Source of the DNA: Effrenium voratum | Taxonomy: Eukaryota > Sar > Dinophyceae > Suessiales > Symbiodiniaceae | NCBI GenBank assembly: GCA_963377175.1 | Contig: CAUJNA010000502.1 | Span: forward strand, 424,501-488,500 | Length of the DNA stretch: 64,000 nt | Direction: 5' to 3' | Shown: positions 13,340 through 25,700 of the stretch, piece by piece | Layout: every line of letters starts with the position of its first letter | Numbering within the stretch: position 1 is the first letter of the stretch | Position numbers and translations under genes: made by a program | Notes under the pieces: generated by a model | Databases searched by the model: none | Told to the model about the DNA's origin: nothing | What the model saw: only the letters and a program-made list of their open reading frames with translations

Positions 13340-16300
13340 CGAATAATAATAATAATAATAATAAAAATAACAAAAACAATAACCATAACAATAACAATAA
13401 CAATAACAATAACAATAACAACAATAATAATAATAATGAAAATAATAATAATAGTAACAGTATTAATAAAGCTATAAATAACAATGTTAATAACAATAAT
13501 AATACTATTAATTTCAAACTGGGGTACTGTTTGTGGACAGAATGTGTGAGTTCCACAAAGGACGCGTCCACAAGAAAGATCTTACTTCCTTCGGGAGGGT
13601 GTCCAACTTCAGAGGAGAAATCCTGCACGAGCTTGGGGAAGCACCGCCCTATTGCATCTGCCAGGTTGAGTAATCCGGGTTCAACATTTACAGGCCCCGT
13701 CAACCCACAAAACGCTTTGGAAGATGACGTCTTGGCTAATCTGTGGCCTTAAGCAGAAACTCCAGATGTGCGATCCTATGCGCCTGTCAGCCACGCGTAA
13801 AGTTATGATGGTGAAGTAAAGTTGAGGCATTTCCTGCTGATAGAATAAATCTGGAATGTTGGAATGTACTGTCCAAATCAGCACATTCTGGTACCCTCCC
13901 AAACAAAGATGGAACCTGAAAGGGATCCTTGGCAGGCCAAGCAAGCTTCTGTAACAGGGGCCCTCGTTCAGATTCCATCCAAGGGGGGGACTGTCTGAAC
14001 ACCACCCAAAAGATAATTCTAGTTGGACAAGTAGACATCAACAGGTGGCATACCTTTGCAAAACCAAAACCAATGTAGAAGTACCCAGTTCCCCCTGTTC
14101 AACCATCATGGAATCTACCAAGAGACTTTTGGGAACCCCCAAGAACCCGCTGCCATAGTTGGAAAGCGGGGTAATTACTAAAGTGCCAATGCACGTGTCT
14201 TGTTTCCATGTACCCACCATCAAAACAACCAGACAGCTCAAGTTTGCGCCACCAGCAACGACTTTCTTCTTTGACCACCCCCCCCACCCCCCACCCCGCC
14301 CCCCCACCCACCCACCCCCCCAAACCCAAAACCCCCCCCCCCCCCCCCCCCCCCCGCCCCAAAAAAAAAAACACCTCCCCCAAAAAAAGAAGAAGAAACA
14401 ACGCCGCCCAGCGAACCGTCGTTAGCCGTCCAGCTCGAGCCGTGCGGCAGCTCCATCCGCAGGGAGAACCACCGGTCCACCGCCTTCGCGGCGAAAGACA
14501 CCGCCGTGTTGCCGTCGATGGCGCCCAGCGCCCGCGCCTTCGGCTCGCTCGAGCCGCGGGATCCGTCCATCGAGCGGCGAGGGCCATCCATCAAGCGCGG
14601 GGGGATCAGAGGTCAGTGGCCAAGAAAAAGAGAAACACAGAAAACGGAGTAAGAAACGAAGGTGGAACCAAAGTCAACAAGATATCACTCAATATCTGCG
14701 AAACTGAGGGCATTCCTGAGGCCGAAATTCTGATCTATATCCAAAGATAAACGGACGAGGCCGGCACCGCCATGACGTTCCCCAGCCCCAGCTTGCGGAT
14801 GGTGATGACCCCAGATGCCGCCGCCTCGAAGCAGCTGAGTCTGCGGTTATTGCTGCGCTCGAGCTGACTCTTGGCTCTGCCAAGACAGTTGCGGTATTTG
14901 AACCACCAAAATGGCCAATGGGGGTTTTGCAGCAAACAGCAAATGGTTGTGTTCTTCTTTCAGTTCCCCCTTTTCACCTTGGTTTGACACCAAAAGGGAG
15001 AGCACCGGTGGTCCAAGTCGCTGTTTTGAATACCCAAATGAGTCACAATGAAATGGTACTCAAGGGGTCGAACACAAACCATGTAAGGAATCCAAAGGAA
15101 GGATATGCGTCTGTTCCTACCCGGGTCTGCCCCTTGCACTTCATCAATCCGGGTTTTGAGAAAGTTGCCATCGAAGCCGATTGATTCCCTGAATCGAAAG
15201 CAAGAAAGACTTCTGAGGAAACCAAAACAAAAAAGCAAGCCATGCAACCAATGGCAGGAACCGGTTGCTCCGGGAAAATCCGAAAATGCAAAGAGTGGCT
15301 AGCCGCGTTGTGCAGCTTGGGACGTCTCTTGGATCTGTGAGAAACAGGGGCTGCTTTCTGGGGAATGACGAAGGACGCGGAAAGCCCACGGACGCAACAC
15401 CATGCTCGTGTCATGGATATTGGCATTATTCTGCCATGTTGCTTTCTGCCTCCCACTCCCCATAGGTCCCCTGGAGAGGAGACTGACTTTCAGTGGACTT
15501 GGAAGAGCATGATTCATCTTAAGTTCGTATGCTACACCACTGGAGCCAATTGGCGGCCTTAGTGACGGAAGGTAGGAAACATGGTAAAGGGACATTAGGG
15601 GCATATGAACGGCACATGGCCCATGTAGCTTTTCTCATTCCCAAGTCAACATCCTCAACATACTAGGGTGTAGCTCTTGAGTGCCCTGTTGTTGTAGTCT
15701 TTTAAAAGGAAACCAAAAGGAACACCACCATTCTGGAGGTCCCCTGAAAAAAAAGCCCGACAGTGATTTCAGGAAAACTCCCATTATATAAAGCTCACCG
15801 ACCTCTGGGATCGAACTGGAGTTCCGTTTCAGCCGAAGCTCGTGTCCTGAATTCAGGGCCTGGAGAGTTAGAAAGGTGGGTCGAACCAAGGAGCAACCAT
15901 CCTACCCTTAAATACCATAGAACCCCCTAGGGTCACCTATTTTGGTGGTTTTCGCCGGACAAAAAATGGTCAAAACCACCTGGAGGGTGCCAAGGCCAGT
16001 CCCACAGCACCCGCCCAAGCCCAAGCCCCCCCCCCCCCCAAGCCTGCTGCTCCGCGTAAACGGGAGTCCTGGCAAGGTGTTGTTTCCCCAAGCCGCCTTG
16101 CGGCTTTCTCTGTCAAGGACCCTCTCAAGATGCGTATCGCACTTCTGGATTCTGATTAGAGCCGGAATCCATCGATCTGACCCAAAGAAAGACACTTCTA
16201 GGCCAGTGGTTGCCTCGAATTCCCTCCAAAACGGGGTGCCTCCCTTTTCTCACGACGCCAAAGACGGCGTTGTTCCACAAGTACCTTCCCCATTCATTCC

Positions 16301-16687
16301 AGGGTCCTTCTTTCTAGACAAGTCTTTGGACAGGGCGAACGGCGAGTTTTCGCAAAGCACCACGCTTGAAAAGCACAGGGGAGTCGAACTCAACCCCTAG
16401 ATTCTAGGGCTTGACTTTGATTCCCTGTGCTTTTCAACCATCAGAAGCCCAGTCCGAGTAGTTTTTTTGGGGCCTCCCGTGGCGTCCCGTGGCGTCCTTC
16501 CCTCCGAACCCCTCCCGGCATACCGCGCGAGCTCGAGCCTCGCGAGGGGCTCGAGGCGCTTCAGTTCCCGGGCCACGGGGCGGTAGTACTGCAGCGACCG
16601 CCCGTAGATCCAAATCAAGGGCGCCAGCACCGCCAGGAACCTCCGATTTCGGAGGGCGTTTCTTATTATTACTGTAATTTATTGTTA

Positions 16688-16754
<67 letters not shown>

Positions 16755-19700
16755 CATTAATTATCATGATTCTATTACTATTATGTCTTTGTGTTCTTTT
16801 TATTTTATTTTTTTCGGGGAGATGATTCGGGGCTTGTGGTTGGGTGATCCCGAAACAAGTACCGCTAGATGGGAGTTGAAAGGTGCCTGACCGGAAAAGA
16901 TGGGGATGTGCAAAATTCGGGCAATGGGGATATGCGAAATTTTGTTGGTTGGGTGAGAGGGTTCGTGCAAAACTGAGATGGGTGACATCCTGAAACAATT
17001 GCCTCCCAATGGTTGGTTCCAAGGTGGTGGGAGGAGATGGGGGATGAGGATGGCGGGGACGGGCTGAGAGCGGCAGTGAGAGGTGGTAGGGGCTTCGGGG
17101 CTCGGTCCTGTCCCGCTTCGGGACTCAGCTCCTTGGGTGTTCGGCCAAGTTGGCAAGTTGGGCTAGCTTGTCACCTACTTACAAGTTTCCCAACTGGAGT
17201 TGGCCCGGCAAGTAGATTCTGACCTATGTTCAGGTTGACCCGGATTCATCAACCCTTCCTATGAGAAGGGGGTGTCCAAAAGTGATGAACCCCCGCCAAA
17301 ATTGGGACCCCTATCAATCAACCAGGAGATCTGCTTGGGGCTCCCACGAACCACTTCACTTGATACACCCATGTGGGGGCAAGGCTCTCGAGTTTCCTGA
17401 GGCAGTCACCCAGGGGTGGCCAGCACGATTGTGACCATGGCCCCGGCCAACGTACAGATGCCTTGGACTTTGCGAACTGATGCGAAAACAACGTGTCAGT
17501 CACAATCAAAACCTGGCAGTAAAATGGTCGACCCAGAACCATGCTTCAAGAATTAAGAAGCCGGAATTCCGCAGATATTTATGGTTGGGATTGTCCCTTA
17601 CTAACCTTCATCTACCTCGGTTTTGATTGTGGCTCATGTGAATTCGAATCGGAATCACTCGTACACTCGTGTCTGTGTGTCTGTGCGTGTGTGCCCATGT
17701 GTAATTATTCATCCTATCCCATGACTCCCCTGCAGATTGACCTGGAAACGGAGGAGAAAAACACATGGAGTCCTGCTGCTGGGCATGATTTGTGCAGAGT
17801 AGGTCTTGGGAGCCCACCCTTGGAGCGCCCAAAACCCAAAAACGGCCCCCGAGAGAAAGCTGGGGATCGACTTCTTGCAGGCCGCTGCTCACGGCCGAGC
17901 GCAAGGAGCCCGGCAGGGAGCTGTCGATCTGCTCCAGGTCCTGCGATCCGAGTCCCGAGTCCCGAGCCGCCTCACGGGATAGGTCCCAAAGACCTCCGGC
18001 AGCAGATCTTCCAGAAGCGTCCGTCACTGCTCCAGGTGCTTGTACATAAGAGAAGCGAAAAGACGGGAAAGATGGAATGGTTCTACGGTCTCTGATCCAA
18101 GATTGTAGGTGGGATAAAGGAATGAGAATTGATGAAGAGATAGCCATAAGACCTTCCCACCCACCTACTTCCTCCATCTCACTCACTTCCCACTCCGTTC
18201 GTTCCTGAGATTATGAAAGTAAATAGCTACCTCTCAACAGACATCATACCCCCCCCGTGCCTGGAGAGTTTGGGGGTGTCCGATCCCCGGCGCTTGGGGC
18301 ACGAACGGCGACTTGGAAACAAAACACAAAGACCCCCTCAAACACGAGAACAACAAAAGCCTAGATGCATACCAACATTGTCCTAAGACTATGATTCAAC
18401 TTGGTCTTAAACCTACAACCTCATTTCAAGTATCACTGCCCATATAGTATGGGCTTGTCTCAATACTTAGCCTGCCCTAAGATATAAGCACCTGTGGGCG
18501 ACCCCAGACCGGGGATCCTTACATGATACACCTGAACATTGCCTTGTAAATGGTGGTTTCTCTTTATTTTGGTGTTGAAAAAGCCACATGTTTCAAATGG
18601 TTGCAAAATTTGTATCTTTTAAGGAGCCCTGCCCAGACGTCGGCGCGCAGATCGGCAGATCGGACGCATGTCGATGCCTTGGAGAAGTTCTGCAGCAGAC
18701 GGCTGGAGGGGTTCCGGTCGAAGTGGCTAGTGGAGGCCCGAACCAGCACCTGACTCGACCCGAGTCAGAGACCCGGGCTGGGTGCGTGGTGTGAGGCTCG
18801 GTACCAATTTTGGAGATGGTGTAAAGGGGCATCAAGAGAACAAACCACCTTCTTCCTTGGGGCGGTAGTCCCCCAAAACTTATTTTGAAACACCTCCATT
18901 TGGTCTCGTTTCCCAAGGCAAGTTGATCATTCCAACACCCGGAAAGGGAGCAGCTCTGACCAAGGGTTGCCGGGCTTCCTGGAGGCTGCATAGAGCCTGC
19001 CTGTACTTTGCTTGATCCTATACTTCAGTCACAAAGGGCAAGCAGGTACGTCATGAGTACTGACTAGCCACAACACGGGGAGCTATAATGAAGCGCCATA
19101 ACCTTCACATGCTCCTCTGGCAAAGTCGTCTCTGAATCATTTGCTTACACCGAGTTTATATACATATGTATATATATATATGTGTGTATATACGTGCACA
19201 TTAACATACCTACACATATGTGCATATACACATATATATATATATATGCATGATGCGTCCCCCAAAACTCACCTGATTCACAACGGCCACACAAAATTTA
19301 AAACTAAAAAATACAAATACAAAAACAACAATATATACACTTATGTATTTAAAAAAAGACGACAAAAGACAACAACCAGAAAAAGAAAAGAGAAAAGAGA
19401 GAGAAAATAAAAGAAGAAGAAAAAAGGGGAGAAACAAAACGACGCGCTTCCCACGCCGCAAGTCCCTCCGCTCCGGCTCCGCCTGGTCGCAGAGCTGGTC
19501 GTGCACCGCCCTTGAGGCCCGGCGCGAGAAGGCGGCGATCAGCAGCGCCCGGCCGAAGGTCAAGGCAGAGGCCAGGAGGCCTCGGCTCCGTGCCTTTCAG
19601 GCGGTTCTTGGTTTCTTCGTCCTTTTTTTTGACAGGGAGACGAAGCAGGAAACCCCCGTGGTTTTTTTCAAAGTGGACCCCCAAAAATGAAAAACAATAA

Positions 19701-22700
19701 AAGCGCCCTTGCAAAAAATACGGGTGTCTTTCAGCTTGTTTTGAGGTGGATTTTTGTTGAGTGTTCAGTTCACGGGTGACTTGTACGAGTAGGTGCTCTT
19801 GCGAGATCGGCGTCGTATTTTTTTCAGGGGTGTGTGAAAGGGAAAACACCGAGGAAAGCCATCAATAGTGGGTACCTCCGCTACTTGGTTGTTGCCTCGG
19901 GAATCTTCGCCTAGGTTGCAAGCTGCTAAGTCCCTTAGTGGAGCTAGCCAACCTAGTAAGTCGTTGCCCTAGGTTATTATAATGGTCGGTTGCCGTGACT
20001 TTTTTGGTAGCACAGAAAGTGACCCCTAACCCCCCCCCCCCCCCCCACAACGAAACACAGAACCAACGCGCACCACAAGAGCAGCATATCAGACACCCCC
20101 CCCCGCCCCGCCACCCCAAACAAAACCACCAAAACACCCACAAGCTTCGCTCCATTCTTACCCCCCGTCCACAGCTCTTCCCAAGCCAAGGCGCCCCCAA
20201 AAGAGCACACAAAACAACCAAACCTTCGCAACCTCCAATTGGTCCAACTTTGGGCCAATCCGCAAAACCACCCTTCCCTTAGCTCCCATAGCTCAGGCCA
20301 AGCGCCTGAGAAGAGCACAAGTCAACCCCCCCCCCCCACCATCACCAACAAAAAAACAGAACCAAGCCACGCAACGTCCAATTTGAGCCACAAGCAACAT
20401 GTCCCACTTCACACATATCACATGGGTCAAAAAGCAGTGCACCACTTCTCAAGGCCTCCAATTTTCAGGAACTCCCATCTCCCGTGCTTTTTCGCTTCTT
20501 CTCGCTCTTTCATTTGGCCACCCCCAAGGCTCCCTAAAACGCCCGCGCGCACGAGCTCAGAGAGAGAAAGACCCACATTCCTTCGAACTTCCCGCGACTC
20601 TCGGCCCAGAAGCCCCAGAAGAGCACGCCGGACATGTAGTACACCAAGCCCCGGCTCATGGAGGCGTCCGCCGTCCAGAGGCCGATGAACCACTGCTGCG
20701 CCACGGTGGCCGCGTAGGAGGCCATGACCGCCACACCCGCCAGGCTCAGCAACCTGGGGCTCCTGCAAGTCCACCCAACCCGAAGGCTATGGCAGGGATT
20801 ACATGAAAAACACCACATTGCCTTGTAAATGGATTTTTCCCCTTCATTTCGGTGTTTAAAAAGCAACATGTTTCAAATGGTGGCAAAATGTATCTTTTAG
20901 GGAGCCTTGTATGGGCTTGCAACAAAAAAAGCCCGTAGGTTTTTGTTGGCAGCACACCAAAAACGAACAGAACTCAACTTGCCAACAACCGTGAGGTGGT
21001 TCCTTATTCAAATTCATAGCCATGGGGCCGAGAGTGGCCGAAGTCAGGTACGGATTCTAGTTGGAGAGGCCCTTTGGTGGACATCAAAAAACCGTGTAAG
21101 GGCGTTCTTGGTGTCTTTGCAAATCCTTCCAAGCTGCAGTGGTTTTCCGCTCCGCTCACTTCAGACTAATCAGTCCCTACCTCGCAGGATATTCTCTACA
21201 GGCCCCCTTCCACGAGATCCGAGACCTGTCAAGCGAAGTTGCCTACATCTAAAAAGGAGACTCGCTTTCACTTGCAGGTGATGCTTGAATTGCTGTTGGA
21301 GGGAAACAGCACTGGTAGGAGTCTCTGAATGTGGGGTCAACATTGCGGGGGAGAGATATATGGGTATGGATCATCTTCAAACCACCAGGAATTGGACAGC
21401 AGGTGTTAGTCTGCGTGTCCATCTACCAGGGTTCTATTTTGCGGTTACCCTATTTTGACGACCACACCCATACGGAAAACACAGGGATCCTGACATTAGA
21501 CACCTGAACATTGCCTTGTAAATGATTTTCGCCCTTCATTTCGGTGTTTAAAAAGCAACATGTTTCAAATGGTGGCAAAATGTATCTTTTAGGGAGCCTT
21601 GTATGGGCTTGCAACAAAAAAAGCCCGTAGGTTTTTGTTGGCAGCACACCAAAAACGAACAGAACTCAACTTGCCAACAACCGTGAGGTGGTTCCTTATT
21701 CAAATTCATAGCCATGGGGCCGAGAGTGGCCGAAGTCAGGTACGGATTCTAGTTGGAGAGGCCCTTTGGTGGACATCAAAAAACCGTGTAAGGGCGTTCT
21801 TGGTGTCTTTGCAAATCCTTCCAAGCTGCAGTGGTTTTCCGCTCCGCTCACTTCAGACTAATCAGTCCCTACCTCGCAGGATATTCTCTACAGGCCCCCT
21901 TCCACGAGATCCGAGACCTGTCAAGCGAAGTTGCCTACATCTAAAAAGGAGACTCGCTTTCACTTGCAGGTGATGCTTGAATTGCTGTTGGAGGGAAACA
22001 GCACTGGTAGGAGTCTCTGAATGTGGGGTCAACATTGCGGGGGAGAGATATATGGGTATGGATCATCTTCAAACCACCAGGAATTGGACAGCAGGTGTTA
22101 GTCTGCGTGTCCATCTACCAGGGTTCTATTTTGCGGTTACCCTATTTTGACGACCACACCCATACGGAAAACACAGGGATCCTGACATTAGACACCTGAA
22201 CATTGCCTTGTAAATGATTTTCGCCCTTCATTTCGGTGTTGAAAAAGCAACATGTTTCAAATGGTGGCAAAATGTATCTTTTAGGGAGCCTTGTATGGGC
22301 TTGCAACAAAAAAAGCCCGTAGGTTTTTGTTGGCAGCACACCAAAAACGAACAGAACTCAACTTGCCAACAACCGTGAGGTGGTTCCTTATTCAAATTCA
22401 TAGCCATGGGGCCGAGAGTGGCCGAAGTCAGGTACGGATTCTAGTTGGAGAGGCCCTTTGGTGGACATCAAAAAACCGTGTAAGGGCGTTCTTGGTGTCT
22501 TTGCAAATCCTTCCAAGCTGCAGTGGTTTTCCGCTCCGCTCACTTCAGACTAATCAGTCCCTACCTCGCAGGATATTCTCTACAGGCCCCCTTCCACGAG
22601 ATCCGAGACCTGTCAAGCGAAGTTGCCTACATCGGTGTCAAAATAGGTTAACCCAAAATGAACCTGGCTAAATCAGGGCTCCTTAAAAGATACAACATTT

Positions 22701-25700
22701 GCCACCATTTGAAACATGTTGCTTTTTCAACACCGAAATGAAGGGGGAAAATCATTTACAAGGCAATGTTCAGGTGTCTAATGTCAGGATCCCTGTGTTT
22801 TCCGTATGGGTGTGGTCGTCAAAATAGGGTAACCGCAAAATAGAACCCTGGTAGATGGACACGCAGACTAACACCTGCTGTCCAATTCCTGGTGGTTTGA
22901 AGATGATCCATACCCATATATCTCTCCCCCGTCTCCTTTTTACACACCCATATGGAAAACCAGGCCAAAACAAACGCCGTGCCGCGTGTTTTTGCGTCTT
23001 TTTCGAGGCTTCCAACTTTATTTTGGTGGCTTCCAACTTCATTTCGGTGTTGAAAAAGCCACATGTCTCAACTGGTCGCAAAAAAACATGTATCTTTTAA
23101 GGAGCCCTGGCAGCAGCCCCGCGCGTGTCTCTCGTGTTTTCGGGGCGCCTCGCGGAGGCGAAGTAGTGGCTGTACAGCTTCAGCGGCACGGCGCCCAGGG
23201 CCCGCTCCTCCTGGCGCGCGCCGGAGTAAGAAGAGACCGTGGGCTCAACCAGAGATCAAGGGACCACTGTGGATGGTTGAAATCGAAATCCATTTCGCAC
23301 CAAGAAAATTTGGGATGTTGATTCCCCGGTGAATACCAACCAATGGTTTCTCATGGTTTCCAGGTGGTGCATGTCACATGATTCAGGGCTGATTTGGAAC
23401 CCAGAAAGCATCTCCTTGTTTGGCCCGGAGCAAACGGAAACAAAGTAAAAGCAAACCTGTAGCTTGGTCATACTGAAGAAGCTCGGACTAGACGTGTTGG
23501 CACCTAAAGAGAACGGAAGGCCATCATCACGTGTGCTGGGGTTCTCTTAAACTGGATGCTCAAAGTGAGATTCCTTCGTATCACAGAAATCGGTCGATGT
23601 CTGCCCGCTTTTCCACGGCCTTTTTTTTCCACAGCCGCCCGTTTACTTGTTTCATCTTCCTGGACTTTTTGTCAAAACCACCGGTGAGTCCAACCCCTGG
23701 CAGGGAATCTTTTTGAGCTCGTGCATCTGCCAAATGAAGCGTTTCAGCTGGGTTCGGTTTCACTGGTCCCTTGAGGCACGCCACCTAGCTCGGTAGGAGA
23801 AGCCAACCGGAACACCGAGGGTCCATGGGTGAAGCGCGTCCCCGTTTCTCACTTCCTAAGTGCATTGGCCAAAAGAAGCCTGAACTTTTTGTTCACCAAA
23901 ATGGCGGTCTTTTGCGAAAAAGAAGAAGAAAAAAAAAGATACAAAGTCCAGGTTTTTCGGGGAGTAGTTTGTTTCCAAGGGCTCCCTCCCCGTGTTTTCC
24001 TTTTTGTTTCCTTTCGGCTTCGGCTCCCAACATCGTCGAGTGCCTCACTGGTGACCTGCAGCTTCTTCCGCTTGGGCACCTCCTGAGTGGCCGCCGCCTG
24101 CGCCGAAACAAACGTCGGCTGCTGGGGATACGTCGCCTTTTCCGGGATCCGAGATCCGCGCTATGTGGTTGGAGGGCAAGGTCCTGTCCAATGGTAAAGG
24201 GTAGCGACGTGGTCCTTGGAAAAGGGAAGATACGCGGAAACCCTTTGGCAATGGGGGCTGGGGGGAGGGGAGCCCAAATAAGCCCTGAATGAGGCCTCTG
24301 CCCCCCCCCCCATGATTTTCCAATCTATAGTTTGGTCATTGCTTTTGAGGCGTGAGGATAGGGGCCGGTAAGTGCAGCAAGAAGAAGCCCTTGTTACTTG
24401 TTCTTCACATCGTGAAATGTATGACTCCTTAAACCCCCCCCCCCCCCCCCGTTTTATGTACCTAGAGTCGCCATGCCCGTTTAAAAATGGTTGGTCATTC
24501 TCCTAATGGGACCAGATCACCTATTTTTCAAGGGTCGTGGAGACTGGTACCTTCAATCCCAGGCTTCAAGTATCAACAACCCGAAAAACGCCGGGTGCCT
24601 CGGTCTCCTCTGGCTGCTCCTTGGGCTTGGGCACGGGCCCGGGCACCTAAGCCGGGCGTCAGAAACGTGGGGCCGGGAGTGATGTCCACCAGGTAAACCA
24701 GGAATCGCCATCTATTTTTACCAACAAGGACACCTATGGTAGGGGTGTCTTGCTTTGGGGGACCCACAGAATATTGGTGTTCCTTTGGGTGTTCCTGTAA
24801 AACCGCCTCAAAACAGGAGGATGAGAAAAAGAAGCGGTTTCGATTCAGTTCTCGCGTACCCAAAAAGTGTTCCCTCAACAAAAAGACACCTGCACCATAA
24901 AAGTGGTCGTGTCAAAATCAACAACCTTGGCTTGAGAAACCAAAAAGCATCAACATCACGCGGTGGTTAAAGGGTCGAACGAATGAACTAACACAAAACC
25001 AGCTGGCCGGAAACAACAAAAACAAAACAACAACTAAAGATGTTGGATCTCAAAGTGTCGAAGGCAACACAACATGTTAATTACAAAGCTAGCTCAGGGA
25101 TTGACTCAGATTGATCACCATATGGGCTCTTTGTGTCAACGGAGCTGTGAGTCATGGGTTCAATCCCCAAACCTGGAAACCAAAATGGGTTGGAACTGTG
25201 CCATCTTCCCCAAAAGTGACTGAAGTCCAACAACCAGAGAAGCCAAGCCAGGCCATGAGTGGGGTCCCAGATGAGCCGAATTTCCGAATTCCCGTCCCCC
25301 AACCAACTTATTTGGGATCTAGGGGACATGAACACCGAGGTACACAAAATCAAACGTTCAACGTCTCGGATGTCTCGGTATGTTAGCAACCAACACGGTG
25401 TGCTCTCTGCAAGCCCCCCCAACAAATAAGGCACATAAAAACCAAAAACGAAAAAGAGAAGGGCGCGATGCATCCCATTCGTTGGGCAAAAAGAACGCCA
25501 GAGGGGGGGGACCTCTAGGGATCTCAGGACAACCGCGGATCTTGGGCATCCCTAAGATTTACATTCACCATTTCGCCAATCAAAAATCCGGACCTGAGGG
25601 GCTTTTTGAACCTTGGGCTTCTGCCCCCCACCCGAAAAAATGGGCTCAACTCCTGTAAGACCTGGTTTGGGGGGACCCCAAGAATGGGCTCAACCCCAAG

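Noticed and set aside
13156..13703. ORFs of poly-Tyr, poly-Leu, poly-Ile or poly-Asn
   Set aside because: Translations of the AAT array in different frames.
20907..22671. Same 124-126 residue ORF three times (MYGLATKKARRF...)
   Set aside because: It is produced by the 692-bp tandem intron repeat, with no homology or codon signal, and lies between transporter exons.
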